Positions 8,526 to 17,253 of a stretch of 64,000 bases of DNA are shown here, piece by piece; within the stretch, counting starts at the first letter, position 1; the number at the start of each line of letters is the position of its first letter. The notes under the pieces were generated by a model. The model had not been told where the DNA came from and made no database searches. It saw only the letters and a program-made list of their open reading frames with translations. The stretch is taken from positions 1 to 64,000 of the forward strand of contig JARGOC010000015.1 of the NCBI GenBank assembly GCA_029212365.1, read 5' to 3'. Both the position numbers and the translations under genes were made by a program. The stretch is from Roseovarius sp. Lineage in GTDB: Bacteria > Pseudomonadota > Alphaproteobacteria > Rhodobacterales > Rhodobacteraceae.

Positions 8526-10471
8526 GCAGCGGCCTCATCTTCGTCCTCAAGCCGCACCAATGCGGCCCCGGCGCTGACCTGATCGCCCTGCGCGACCAAC
8601 ACTTCTGCCACCACACCGTCACGGGCGGCCAGCAAGGAATGCTCCATTTTCATCGCCTCTAGTACCGCCAGCCTGTCGCCTTTGGCCACAGCCATGCCGG
8701 CAGTGGCGTTCAGCAGCTTGACCAGACCTGGCATAGGCGCTTCGATCACGCCTGCGACAGCTCCGCCATCCGCTTCACGTTGCAGCGGGTCCACGGCCTC
8801 AAACTCAATGCCGTAATCCTCAAACACAGTGATGGATTGACCGCTGATCGCCACTTTGGGGGCAACCCTACCATTAAGCTGCCAACGCCCGGCAACGCGA
8901 CGGGCCTGCACATCAGCGCCCTCAACCGTGACATCATGGGCATCGCCCGACAGGCTGGTGATGCTCATCTGAATTTCATCGCCACCGTGGATCAACACCA
9001 CGCTGCGTTTCAGCGGTGCCCAAAGCGAGACCGCGCTCAGCAGCTCCTGATCGGCCAAAAGGCCCAATGCCGCCAGCCCAGCAAGAGCAATGACATCGCC
9101 CCGAACATCCGCTGTATGGGTCAGATCATCCAGATGCCGCGCGATCAGGCCGGTATCAACCTCGCCCTTCGCAAAGCCGGGATTGCGCGCCAAAGCGCCC
9201 AGAAACGCCAGATTTGTCACCGTGCCGGCCACCTCACAGCCTGCCAATGCGGCAGACATCTGTTGCAGGGCCACATCCCGTGTTGGCCCATGGGTGATCA
9301 GTTTTGCAATCATCGGGTCGTAATGCGGGCTGATTTCATCGCCCGCACGCACACCGGTATCGGCGCGTGCACCAGCCGGAAACACCAGATGCGTCAGAGT
9401 GCCGGTGGCGGGCAAAAACCCCTTGGGCACGTCCTCGGCATAGAGGCGCGATTCAAAGGCGTGGCCACTGATGCTCAGATCCTCCTGGCGCGCGGGCAAT
9501 GCCTCGCCGCTGGCCACACGCAACTGCCATTCTACCAGATCAACGCCGGTGATTGCCTCGGTCACGGGGTGCTCCACTTGCAAGCGGGTGTTCATCTCCA
9601 TGAACCAGAACCCATCGGCGCGCAGACCGTCCGAGCCATCAACAATGAATTCCACCGTGCCGGCGCCTTTGTAGCCGATCGTTTCGGCGGCGCGCACGGC
9701 GGCCTCGCCCATGGCGGCGCGCATTTCATCGGTCATGCCGGGGGCTGGGGCCTCCTCGATCACCTTTTGGTGGCGGCGTTGCAGTGAGCAATCACGCTCA
9801 AACAGATGTACCGCGTTTGTGCCATCGCCAAAGACTTGCAGTTCGATATGGCGGGGGTGCTGCACGAATTTTTCAATCAGCACGGCGTCATTGCCAAAGG
9901 CGGTTTTGGCCTCGCCTCGGGCACTGGCCAATGCGTCAGCAAAATCCTTGGGGTCTTCGACCAGTCGCATCCCCTTGCCACCGCCGCCCGCCACGGCCTT
10001 GATCAGGACCGGATAGCCGATCTTGTCGGCCTCGCCCGCCAACAGCGCATCATCCTGATCCGCGCCGTGATAACCGGGCACCACGGGCACGCCTGCCTTT
10101 TGCATCAACGCCTTGGCGGCATCTTTCAGGCCCATGGCACGAATGGCCTTGGCCGATGGACCAATGAACACCAGCCCGGCGGCTTCGACCGCTTCTACAA
10201 AATCGGGGTTCTCACTCAGGAAACCATAGCCGGGGTGAATCGCCTGTGCGCCCGTATCCAGAGCGGCCTGAATAATCACATCCCCCCTGAGGTAACTGTC
10301 AGCCGGAGCCGCCCCGCCGATATGAACGGCCTTGTCGGCCATCGCCACATGGCGGGCACCTCGGTCCGCATCAGAATAAACCGCCACGGTTTGCACGCCC
10401 AAACGTCGTGCCGTGTCAAATACGCGGGCTGCTATCTCGCCCCGGTTGGCCATTAGGATGGTGTCAAACAT
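8522..10471 (-). CDS. mccA: Methylcrotonyl-CoA carboxylase, biotin carboxylase/BCCP subunit
   Basis: The alpha subunit (649 aa) carboxylates its own biotin with ATP and bicarbonate and presents it to the beta subunit, which makes 3-methylglutaconyl-CoA in leucine degradation. Visible parts are the biotin carboxylase domain (ANRGEIAARV at the start; AGGGGKGMR for ATP; EMNTRLQVEHPVTE) and a C-terminal biotinyl domain with EAMKMEH, where Lys608 is biotinylated. A propionyl- or acetyl-CoA carboxylase is excluded mainly by context (ivd, MCC beta, mvaB). It lies 69 bases after the SNase-like gene. Confidence 0.93.
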   Translation of the reverse strand: MFDTILMANRGEIAARVFDTARRLGVQTVAVYSDADRGARHVAMADKAVHIGGAAPADSYLRGDVIIQAALDTGAQAIHPGYGFLSENPDFVEAVEAAGLVFIGPSAKAIRAMGLKDAAKALMQKAGVPVVPGYHGADQDDALLAGEADKIGYPVLIKAVAGGGGKGMRLVEDPKDFADALASARGEAKTAFGNDAVLIEKFVQHPRHIELQVFGDGTNAVHLFERDCSLQRRHQKVIEEAPAPGMTDEMRAAMGEAAVRAAETIGYKGAGTVEFIVDGSDGLRADGFWFMEMNTRLQVEHPVTEAITGVDLVEWQLRVASGEALPARQEDLSISGHAFESRLYAEDVPKGFLPATGTLTHLVFPAGARADTGVRAGDEISPHYDPMIAKLITHGPTRDVALQQMSAALAGCEVAGTVTNLAFLGALARNPGFAKGEVDTGLIARHLDDLTHTADVRGDVIALAGLAALGLLADQELLSAVSLWAPLKRSVVLIHGGDEIQMSITSLSGDAHDVTVEGADVQARRVAGRWQLNGRVAPKVAISGQSITVFEDYGIEFEAVDPLQREADGGAVAGVIEAPMPGLVKLLNATAGMAVAKGDRLAVLEAMKMEHSLLAARDGVVAEVLVAQGDQVSAGAALVRLEDEDEAAA

Positions 10472-10540
10472 ATGGTCTGTCTCCTGTCATGCTCGTCTGC
10501 ATTGTACTGATCTGCTCTGATGTTTTTCTGGTCTGAATGC

Positions 10541-11002
10541 TCATCGCACCGCACCCAGCCGTTCACACCAGTTCACCCGCTTGCCGCCGTGATAGGCCAC
10601 TGCCAGCCCCTCGCGGATCATGGTATCGGCCACGTCCTGGCCATCAATGTCCAGGCGGATCAAGGGGCGGTTGTATTTGTCACGCCCGTGCCGGGTGATG
10701 CTCACCGCACCGCGCTTGACCAGCTGTCGCAACCGGTCTGTGGCCAGCGCCCCGTGGGCCAGCTCTTCGGCACAGCCGGGGTTTTTGGTTTCGGCCGTGT
10801 CAAACCCCATCAACCGCGCGGTCATGTCAGGCCGTCCACTGCATGTCATGGCAATCGTGTCCCCGTCATAAACATAGCCGACTTGGCATTCAGAAACGAT
10901 TTGCACCTTTCGGTCAGAATTACGCACGATATACATCCAGACTGCCACACTCAGCGCTGTCACAACCAATGCCTTGGCAATGAGTTGCAGGACCGCCCGC
11001 AT
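10541..11002 (-). CDS. Membrane-anchored thermonuclease (SNase)-like protein
   Basis: The 153-aa protein has one N-terminal membrane segment (about residues 7-25) and a staphylococcal-nuclease-type OB fold. Catalytic positions appear conserved: YDGDT (45-49), Arg63, Asp68 and Glu71 in RLMGFDTAET, and Arg112 in DKYNRPL. It is therefore likely an exported or periplasm-facing phosphodiesterase. It sits inside the methylcrotonyl-CoA carboxylase operon and its ATG shares one base with the MCC beta stop (TAATG). A functional link to leucine breakdown is not obvious; it may simply be carried along. Confidence 0.85.
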   Translation of the reverse strand: MRAVLQLIAKALVVTALSVAVWMYIVRNSDRKVQIVSECQVGYVYDGDTIAMTCSGRPDMTARLMGFDTAETKNPGCAEELAHGALATDRLRQLVKRGAVSITRHGRDKYNRPLIRLDIDGQDVADTMIREGLAVAYHGGKRVNWCERLGAVR

Positions 11003-12606
11003 TACATCCGGAACACGCCAAAGCGGGTCTCCTCGATTGGGGCATTCAGGGCAGCGCGCAGGCTGAGGCTCAGCACATCGCGGCTTTTGCGTGGGTCAAT
11101 GATGCCGTCGTCCCAGAGCCGCGCACTGGCGAACAAAGGATGCGACTGGCGCTCAAACATCTCGATGGTAGGGCGCTTGAATTCGGTCTCTTCGTCAGTG
11201 CTCCATTCGCCCCCGTTACGCTCAATTGCATCGCGTTTCACAGTGGCCAACACACCTGCGGCCTGTTCCCCCCCCATGACGCTGATGCGGCTATTGGGCC
11301 AGGTCCACAGGAACCGCGGCTGATATGCACGCCCCGACATGCCATAGTTGCCCGCCCCGAAGGAGCCCCCCACAAGCATGGTGATCTTGGGCACCGATGT
11401 AGAGGCCACAGCCGTCACCATTTTGGCACCGTGACGGGCAATACCTTCGTTCTCATATTTGCGACCCACCATGAACCCGGTGATATTTTGCAAGAAAACC
11501 AATGGAATGCGGCGCTGACTGCACAGCTCAATGAAATGTGCGCCCTTCTGGGCCGCCTCGGAAAACAACACGCCGTTGTTGGCCACGATGCCCACCGGGC
11601 ACCCGTTCACATGGGCAAACCCAGTGACAAGCGTTTCCCCATAGCGCGCCTTGAATTCATCAAAACGTGACCCATCGACCAGACGGGCAATGACCTCGCG
11701 GATGTCATAGGGGGTGCGCAGATCAGCAGGCACCACACCGAGCAGCTCGGCGGGGTCATATGCGGGCTCTTCTGGTGTCTCAAACTGTAGGGTCGCCGCG
11801 GTATGCGCCCCAAGACTGCCAACCGCACGGCGCGCCAACGCCAACGCATGTGTGTCATCCTCAGCCAGATAATCCGCCACGCCGGAAAGGCGCGTGTGCA
11901 CATCACCGCCCCCCAGATCCTCAGAGGTCACTTCCTCGCCGGTTGCCGCCTTTACCAGAGGCGGCCCAGCCAAAAAGATCGTGCCTTGCTCCCTCACGAT
12001 GATTGTCACATCCGACATCGCAGGCATATAAGCCCCGCCAGCCGTACAACTGCCCATCACCACGGCAATCTGCGGTATGCCTTTGGCGCTCATCCTCGCC
12101 TGATTATAGAAAATCCGGCCAAAATGATCACGATCCGGAAACACCTCATCCTGATTGGGAAGGTTCGCGCCCCCACTATCCACCAGATAGATGCAGGGCA
12201 GCTGGCATTCCTCGGCAATTTCCTGAGCGCGCAGGTGCTTTTTGACCGTCATCGGATAATAAGTGCCGCCTTTCACAGTGGCATCATTGCACACAACCAT
12301 GCAATCACGCCCCATCACACGGCCCACACCGGCGATCAGCCCGGCACTGGGCGCGACCCCGTCATAAAGGCCATGCGCCGCAGTGACACCCACCTCCAGA
12401 AACGGGGATCCCGGATCAAGCAGGCCCGCCACACGGTCGCGCGGCAACATCTTACCGCGGCTCAGATGCCGCTCGCGTGATCTCTCGCCTCCTCCGGAGA
12501 CGGCCAGATCAGCGGCCTCTTGCACAACGCCTAACGCCTCAAGATGAGCGGCTTCGTTGGCCTTAAAAGTTTCGGATGTAGGCAGGGCTGCACTGGTCAG
12601 CTTCAT
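11002..12606 (-). CDS. mccB: Methylcrotonyl-CoA carboxylase, carboxyltransferase subunit
   Basis: The beta subunit (534 aa) moves the carboxyl group from biotin to 3-methylcrotonyl-CoA. It has the two crotonase-like halves of biotin-dependent carboxyltransferases: [15 protein letters not shown] in the N half and [12 protein letters not shown] and [11 protein letters not shown] in the C half. I chose the ATG at 12606 (MKLTSAALP): AAGAGG precedes it and the length equals that of family members, whereas the open frame runs upstream without an RBS. It heads the minus-strand catabolic operon (MCC beta, SNase, MCC alpha, GST, mvaB). Confidence 0.95.
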   Translation of the reverse strand: MKLTSAALPTSETFKANEAAHLEALGVVQEAADLAVSGGGERSRERHLSRGKMLPRDRVAGLLDPGSPFLEVGVTAAHGLYDGVAPSAGLIAGVGRVMGRDCMVVCNDATVKGGTYYPMTVKKHLRAQEIAEECQLPCIYLVDSGGANLPNQDEVFPDRDHFGRIFYNQARMSAKGIPQIAVVMGSCTAGGAYMPAMSDVTIIVREQGTIFLAGPPLVKAATGEEVTSEDLGGGDVHTRLSGVADYLAEDDTHALALARRAVGSLGAHTAATLQFETPEEPAYDPAELLGVVPADLRTPYDIREVIARLVDGSRFDEFKARYGETLVTGFAHVNGCPVGIVANNGVLFSEAAQKGAHFIELCSQRRIPLVFLQNITGFMVGRKYENEGIARHGAKMVTAVASTSVPKITMLVGGSFGAGNYGMSGRAYQPRFLWTWPNSRISVMGGEQAAGVLATVKRDAIERNGGEWSTDEETEFKRPTIEMFERQSHPLFASARLWDDGIIDPRKSRDVLSLSLRAALNAPIEETRFGVFRM

Positions 12607-12695
12607 GACGTAACCTCTTTTTGAATTGGCGCGCGCAGCATTTGCGCGAGTAGCCGCATAACTTTCTTTGATACATACGAAAAATTGCACCTGAC

Positions 12696-12709
12696 TTGAT
12701 GCAAATCAA
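12696..12709. promoter_or_regulatory. Perfect FNR/FnrL binding site upstream of ompW
   Basis: TTGATGCAAATCAA matches the FNR consensus TTGAT-N4-ATCAA with no mismatch. Its centre (12702.5) is 41.5 bases from a predicted start point near 12744, because a -10-like TAAGCT lies at 12732-12737. That is the classical class II activator spacing. FnrL should therefore activate ompW when oxygen is low. It is also 90-100 bases from mccB on the other strand, where an effect is possible but less likely. Confidence 0.75.
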
Positions 12710-12731
12710 AGTGCCCTTCTGCGCCGCAGCG

Positions 12732-12737
12732 TAAGCT
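12732..12737 (+). promoter_or_regulatory. Likely -10 element of the ompW promoter
   Basis: TAAGCT lies 23 bases beyond the FNR box, with no -35 hexamer between, as expected for an activator-dependent promoter. The predicted start point is about 12744, some 20 bases ahead of the ATG. Confidence 0.5.
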
Positions 12738-12764
12738 ACTGGCAACAATGGAAGGATCAAAAAG

Positions 12765-13382
12765 ATGACCAAAATTCGCACCCTTTTGTCTGTAACAACC
12801 GCGCTTGTCGCGCTGGCCTCTCCGGCTTTGGCGCAGTCCAAGGGTGATATGACCCTTGGTTTCGGGATCGGCTGGGTTGAACCCGACAGCAGCTACAGCA
12901 ACACGGCTGCAGGTCCGTTGCGCCCTGACGATGACATCCGCCCAACGTTGACCTTTGAATACTTCATTGCCGACAATCTGGGCATCGAAATTTTGGCGGC
13001 CACGCCGTTTGAACACAAAGTCGAGCTGCAAGGCGCTGGTGATATCGTCAAACTGAAGCATCTGCCGCCCACTTTGTCGCTGCAGTACCACTTCGATCTG
13101 GGCTCTGGCATCTCGCCCTTTGTTGGTGCGGGCGTGAACTATACCCATTTCTGGGATGAAAAGGCCATCGGCGTTCTGGCTGGCACACCCGTGTCGCTGG
13201 ATGATTCCTGGGGCATTGCGTTGCATGCCGGTTTGGATATCGACATCAGCGACAAGGCCGCCATCCGCGCCGACGTGCGTTGGATGAACATCGAAACCGA
13301 TGTGAAAGTGGCAGGCGCGCCCATCGGCAAGGTCAATATTGACCCGGTCGTTCTGGGCATGTCCTATATCATGAAATTCTGA
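12765..13382 (+). CDS. ompW: OmpW family outer-membrane protein
   Basis: The 205-aa precursor has a signal peptide (TKIRTLLSV, hydrophobic core, ASPALAQ cleavage near residue 23) and forms an eight-stranded barrel; the mature part has the family pattern LGFGIGWVEP, then FEYFIADNLGIEILAATPF, and ends in YIMKF, a terminal Phe. OmpW proteins are narrow hydrophobic channels for small molecules and are often induced in anaerobic conditions. AAGGA lies eight bases before the ATG. It is the only plus-strand gene inside the leucine cluster, and its promoter contains a perfect FNR site. Confidence 0.93.
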   Translation: MTKIRTLLSVTTALVALASPALAQSKGDMTLGFGIGWVEPDSSYSNTAAGPLRPDDDIRPTLTFEYFIADNLGIEILAATPFEHKVELQGAGDIVKLKHLPPTLSLQYHFDLGSGISPFVGAGVNYTHFWDEKAIGVLAGTPVSLDDSWGIALHAGLDIDISDKAAIRADVRWMNIETDVKVAGAPIGKVNIDPVVLGMSYIMKF

Positions 13383-13405
13383 ACCCTGATGATTTGGGGT
13401 CAGGC

Positions 13406-13435
13406 AAGGGCCGGTGCGTGCATCGGCCCTTTTTC
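13406..13435 (+). terminator. Rho-independent terminator of ompW
   Basis: AAGGGCCG (13406-13413) pairs with CGGCCCTT (13424-13431); the inner bases GTG/CAT extend the stem around a CGTG loop, and TTTTTCTTT follows. It ends about 25 bases after the ompW stop and protects the convergent acyl-CoA synthetase gene from read-through. Confidence 0.9.
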
Positions 13436-13450
13436 TTTGGCAACGCCTGT

Positions 13451-15010
13451 TCATGTCACCGGCTCCGCCGTGGCACGGGCTTTCAAATCCTTGCGGATCA
13501 CCTTGCCAGTCACAGTCATGGGCAAAGCATTCAAAAACGATATTTCCCTTGGGTATGAATACCTTGCAAGTCGTTCTTTCACGAAGTTCTGCATCTCGGC
13601 GGCCAGGGCTTCAGAGGCCTTGAACTGCGGTTTCAACACCACATAGGCCTTTACGATTTCGGTGCGCAGATCATCAGGTTTTCCGACCACACCAACGGTC
13701 GCCACAGCGTCATGTTGCATCAGGCAATCTTCAATCTCGGCCGGGCCAATGCGATACCCGGAGGATGTAATCACATCATCCTCACGGCCCACAAAACGCA
13801 GGAAATCACCGTCCCAAATGCCCCGGTCCCCGGTCAGCATCCAATCGCCGCAAAACTTTTCGGCCGTTTGCTCCGGGCGGTTCCAATATCCCAACATCAT
13901 TGAGGCCGACCCGCGTTTGATCGCCACATCCCCCTCGCCTTGCGTGCTCTGGCCAGCGTCATCCAACACAGCGACCTCGTGACCGGGCACAACGCGGCCG
14001 ATGCAGCCGGGTTTTGGCGGATACATCTCATTGCACGAACAGGCCACCAGATTGCACTCGGTCTGGCCGTAAAACTCGTTGATGGTCAGGCCAAACGCCT
14101 CGCGGCCCCATTCCAGCATTTCAGCGCCCAGAGGCTCTCCTCCGCTGCAGACCGCACGCAAACCTGAGATCCCCGCCCCTTGCGCCTTGAGCATACGCAA
14201 GGCGGTTGGTGGGAAAAACACATTCTTAACAGCAGCTTCTTCGATGATCTGCAAGCATTCATCTACATTAAACTTGGCCATGCGCGCGGCCACCACCGGC
14301 ACGCCCAACGCCAGACCAGGCATCATGATGTTGAACAACCCACCAATCCAAGCCCAGTCAGCAGGGGTCCAAAGGCAATCACCCGGCTGCCCCAAAAGGC
14401 CGCAAAACAGCTCGGTTCCCGGCATATGACCCGTCAACACCCGGTGCGCATGTAGCGCGCCCTTGGCACTGCCCGTGGTGCCACTGGTATAGATCAGCAC
14501 AGCAGGGTCTTCGGGGGTGGTTTCTACCGTTTCAAACCGCCGCTTGGGCAGGTCCATGTCTTCGGGCACCAGCGCTGTTACCTCAGGCATGACCGCCAGC
14601 ATATCCACACCTTCGGCGTCACTGATGATCACCTTGGCACCAGCATCGCGCACCCGGCTTGTCAGCGCGTCTTGCATGAACAACTTGAACAAAGGTATTG
14701 AAATTGCGCCGATTTTCCAGATTGCGATATGCGCCGCAGCACACCAGGGGCTTTGGGAACGCAGCACGCCTACCCGCTCACCACGCAGCACGCCACGCTC
14801 TACCAGCGCATGCGCCAGACTGTCAGCCATCACGCGCAACTCGCCAAAGCTGACATCACGACGCGGGCCTGTCAGATCAATGATCGCCACGCGGTCCGGC
14901 TCGGCTTCGGCCCAGACGTCACAGGCCTGTTGCGCCATGTTCAACTGCGCAGGCAGGTTCCACGCAAATCCCTCACACAGGGCTTCATATGAAGGCGCGC
15001 GCGTCAGCAT
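13451..15010 (-). CDS. AMP-forming acyl-CoA synthetase
   Basis: The 519-aa enzyme activates a carboxylic acid with ATP and CoA. The adenylation-domain motifs are clear: YTSGTTGSAKGALHAH (P-loop-like A3 motif, about residue 178), NEFYGQTE, TGDRGIWDGD and the C-terminal TGKVIRKDL with the catalytic Lys. Substrate range cannot be read from sequence, but position beside ivd and the MCC genes suggests isovalerate, methyl-branched or acetoacetate-type acids, possibly acetoacetyl-CoA formation after HMG-CoA lyase. It is separated from the upstream LprI-like gene by only three bases. Confidence 0.88.
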   Translation of the reverse strand: MLTRAPSYEALCEGFAWNLPAQLNMAQQACDVWAEAEPDRVAIIDLTGPRRDVSFGELRVMADSLAHALVERGVLRGERVGVLRSQSPWCAAAHIAIWKIGAISIPLFKLFMQDALTSRVRDAGAKVIISDAEGVDMLAVMPEVTALVPEDMDLPKRRFETVETTPEDPAVLIYTSGTTGSAKGALHAHRVLTGHMPGTELFCGLLGQPGDCLWTPADWAWIGGLFNIMMPGLALGVPVVAARMAKFNVDECLQIIEEAAVKNVFFPPTALRMLKAQGAGISGLRAVCSGGEPLGAEMLEWGREAFGLTINEFYGQTECNLVACSCNEMYPPKPGCIGRVVPGHEVAVLDDAGQSTQGEGDVAIKRGSASMMLGYWNRPEQTAEKFCGDWMLTGDRGIWDGDFLRFVGREDDVITSSGYRIGPAEIEDCLMQHDAVATVGVVGKPDDLRTEIVKAYVVLKPQFKASEALAAEMQNFVKERLARYSYPREISFLNALPMTVTGKVIRKDLKARATAEPVT

Positions 15011-15013
15011 GGC

Positions 15014-15484
15014 TCAGTTCTGAAACCTGTTTTCAAGATAAATTGTCTGACGCGCCGTTTCCTCCATCAAACACCAGATTGTAGCAGGCCCTGCCCCGCT
15101 GCCGCCGGACCATTCGGTGGCGGCATACTCGCATTTGGCATCACGAAACGGGATCCACGCGCGCTGCATGTTCTTGAGCGCCTCCACCTGAGAGGGCGCG
15201 TAATCGGGGCTTTCCGCATCATATCCGGCCAAACGCCGTTTGGTCACTTTGTAGACCGCGTTCAGCTGGCCATCCCACCATTCAAATTCGTGATCGGTGC
15301 ACAGGCTCATGCCAGTGGTGGAATAGCCGCCATCGCTGACGTCCATGCAACGATTGGCCGCAAGCCCCACACAATTGACGCTACTTTCAGCGGCCTTGCA
15401 ACTGGCTGTGGGCGCGATATCAAAACTGATCGGCTGCGCAGTGGCCCCCAATGGTGCCAGGCAAAGCAATATCAACAGGCGCAT
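15014..15484 (-). CDS. Secreted LprI-like (DUF1311) Cys-rich protein
   Basis: The 156-aa precursor has a short signal peptide (MRLLILLCLAPLGATAQP) and a mature domain rich in cysteines. Its C-terminal pattern (MSLCTDHEFEWWDGQLNAVYK, quoted in part, then NMQRAWIPFRDAKCEY) is the family signature of DUF1311/LprI, a periplasmic lysozyme-inhibitor-related fold. Function in this organism is unknown. It starts one base after the previous small secreted gene and ends three bases before the acyl-CoA synthetase, so it belongs to the ivd operon. Confidence 0.75.
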   Translation of the reverse strand: MRLLILLCLAPLGATAQPISFDIAPTASCKAAESSVNCVGLAANRCMDVSDGGYSTTGMSLCTDHEFEWWDGQLNAVYKVTKRRLAGYDAESPDYAPSQVEALKNMQRAWIPFRDAKCEYAATEWSGGSGAGPATIWCLMEETARQTIYLENRFQN

Positions 15485-15485
15485 A

Positions 15486-15884
15486 TTATTCGCCTCCCGT
15501 CAAAACAGCAGACCATTGCTGCGCGTTCAATCCTGTGCCCGACCGGATCAGGGCATGGCCGCGCAACACAACCACGCAAGCGCTGTCGAGCTTGCCCTCG
15601 CAGACACGCAATTCTTCGGCTTGCACCCGCGCAATGGCGGCGTCATAGCCCTCTCGCAAGGCATCAAGGCAGGCCTCATACACTCCAGCCTTGGATTGGC
15701 ATTCCTCAATTGCGCCAACGATACAGGCATCTTGGGCACTCGCATCACCGGGGCTGCCTGCCATGCAGCTCAGCGCCCCTGAAACATAGGCATCATACTC
15801 GCCTGCATGGGCAGGAATGGCCTGCATTCCCGTCGCCCCGGACAGGGCAAGACTAAACCCGGCAATTGCTGTGAGATATTTCAT
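15486..15884 (-). CDS. Small secreted Cys-rich protein, LprI-like paralogue
   Basis: The 132-aa protein has a signal peptide (about 28 residues, cleavage near PAHAG) and six cysteines in the mature part. The pattern [10 protein letters not shown], then [19 protein letters not shown], resembles the corresponding part of the LprI-like product of the next gene (CVGLAANRC, then SLCTDHEFEWWDGQLNAVY). I infer that the two are diverged tandem paralogues. Its ATG overlaps the ivd stop as ATGA. There is no named function. Confidence 0.65.
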   Translation of the reverse strand: MKYLTAIAGFSLALSGATGMQAIPAHAGEYDAYVSGALSCMAGSPGDASAQDACIVGAIEECQSKAGVYEACLDALREGYDAAIARVQAEELRVCEGKLDSACVVVLRGHALIRSGTGLNAQQWSAVLTGGE

Positions 15885-17044
15885 GTCATGGTTCCCATCA
15901 ACTCACGTCCCACCAGCATACGCCGAATTTCCGATGTGCCGGCCCCGATTTCCATCAATTTGGCATCGCGGAACAGCCGCCCCACGGGCGCGTCGTTCAA
16001 AAATCCGGCACCCCCCAAGGCTTGCACGGCCTGATGCGCCTGCACCATGGCCTGCTCGGAGGCATAAAGGCAGCAGGCAGCGGCATCCTGACGGGTCACA
16101 TCGCCCCGATCACAGGCTTTGGCCACTTCATAGACATAGGCCCGCGCCGAATTCATCGCAGTATACATATCAGCGATCTTGCCCTGCATCAGCTGGAAGT
16201 TGCCAATCGGCTGGCCGAATTGCTTGCGCTCTGCCATGTATGGCATCACTTCGTCCATGCAGGCCGCCATGATGCCGGGGCCGATGCCTGCCAAAACGGC
16301 ACGTTCATAATCCAGCCCTGACATCAGCACACGCACACCTTTGCCTTCTTCGCCAAGGATGTTGTCAAACGGCACTTCCACGTCATCAAAGATCAACTCA
16401 GCCGTGTTCGAGCCACGCATACCCAGCTTGTCAAAATGCGGAGAGGTGGAGAACCCCTTCATGGATTTCTCAATCAGAAAGGCCGTGATGCCTTTGCTGC
16501 CGGCCGCCTCATCGGTTTTGGCATAAACCACCAGAGTATCCGCGTCGGGGCCATTGGTGATCCAGTATTTGTTACCACTCAAACGGAAGTGATCATTGCG
16601 CTTTTCGGCCTTCAGCTTCATCGACACCACGTCACTGCCTGCACCGGTTTCGGACATGGCCAAAGCGCCCACATGTGCACCGCTGACCAGGCCGGGCAGG
16701 TATTTCTTGCGTTGTTCGTCCGTGCCGTTCAGTTTGATCTGATTGACACATAAGTTGGAATGCGCCCCATAAGACAGAGACACCGAGGCACTGGCCCGCG
16801 CGATTTCCTCAACCGCGATAACATGCGCCAGATATCCCATTCCTGCGCCACCGTATTCTTCGGGGACAGTGATGCCCAGCAGGCCCAACTCGCCCATTTC
16901 GGCCCAAAGCTCATTTGGGAAATTGTTTGAGCTGTCGATTTCGGCGGCCATCGGGCGCACCCGCTCCTGCGCCCAGCGATGCACCATATCGCGCAGTGCA
17001 TTTACATCTTCGCCCAGGTCAAACTGCATTGCGGCATTGAACAT
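15881..17044 (-). CDS. ivd: Isovaleryl-CoA dehydrogenase
   Basis: The 387-aa flavoenzyme oxidises isovaleryl-CoA to 3-methylcrotonyl-CoA, passing electrons to ETF; it is the committed step of leucine breakdown. The acyl-CoA dehydrogenase fold is complete ([44 protein letters not shown]). The catalytic base is at the position special to isovaleryl-CoA dehydrogenases: Glu247 in [11 protein letters not shown]. Family-typical length and the nearby MCC genes support the assignment over a short-chain dehydrogenase. GGAG precedes the ATG by about nine bases. Confidence 0.95.
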   Translation of the reverse strand: MFNAAMQFDLGEDVNALRDMVHRWAQERVRPMAAEIDSSNNFPNELWAEMGELGLLGITVPEEYGGAGMGYLAHVIAVEEIARASASVSLSYGAHSNLCVNQIKLNGTDEQRKKYLPGLVSGAHVGALAMSETGAGSDVVSMKLKAEKRNDHFRLSGNKYWITNGPDADTLVVYAKTDEAAGSKGITAFLIEKSMKGFSTSPHFDKLGMRGSNTAELIFDDVEVPFDNILGEEGKGVRVLMSGLDYERAVLAGIGPGIMAACMDEVMPYMAERKQFGQPIGNFQLMQGKIADMYTAMNSARAYVYEVAKACDRGDVTRQDAAACCLYASEQAMVQAHQAVQALGGAGFLNDAPVGRLFRDAKLMEIGAGTSEIRRMLVGRELMGTMT

Positions 17045-17067
17045 TGATCAGGTCTCCGGTGGTTTAT

Positions 17068-17081
17068 TGAACAGTTGTTCA
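17068..17081. promoter_or_regulatory. Palindromic operator overlapping the ivd start point
   Basis: TGAACAGTTGTTCA is a perfect palindrome with six-base arms and a two-base centre. It starts two bases downstream of the -10 hexamer of the ivd promoter, covering the predicted transcription start, where a bound repressor would block RNA polymerase. The sequence looks like a TetR-family type operator; a matching regulator is not in the window. It does not match the MerR-type LiuR motif as I know it. Confidence 0.6.
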
Positions 17082-17082
17082 T

Positions 17083-17111
17083 TAAATATCGTGGCAAGTG
17101 AGTCGGGTCAA
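17083..17111 (-). promoter_or_regulatory. Sigma-70 promoter of the ivd operon
   Basis: On the minus strand TTGACC (17111-17106) and TATTTA (17088-17083) are separated by 17 bases. The predicted start is near 17076, giving a leader of about 30 bases before the ivd ATG. It is the best housekeeping promoter match in the window. Confidence 0.65.
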
Positions 17112-17200
17112 TCCACTAAAGCAGCTTGCCCGAAATCCGGGGCTTTCAGTCAGGGCACACGCACGGAACGTTTTTATACTGAACCGCAGTTTGCCACAAG

Positions 17201-17228
17201 AAAACCCCCGCACCGGGATGCGGGGGCT
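17201..17228 (-). terminator. Rho-independent terminator of the AGCS symporter
   Basis: Reading the minus strand, CCCCCGCA and TGCGGGGG form a perfect 8-bp stem around a six-base loop (17205-17226), then TTTT (17204-17201). It ends about 50 bases after the symporter stop codon and isolates it from the ivd promoter. Confidence 0.9.
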
Positions 17229-17253
17229 CTGTTTTCAGCAACGAAACATCAGA

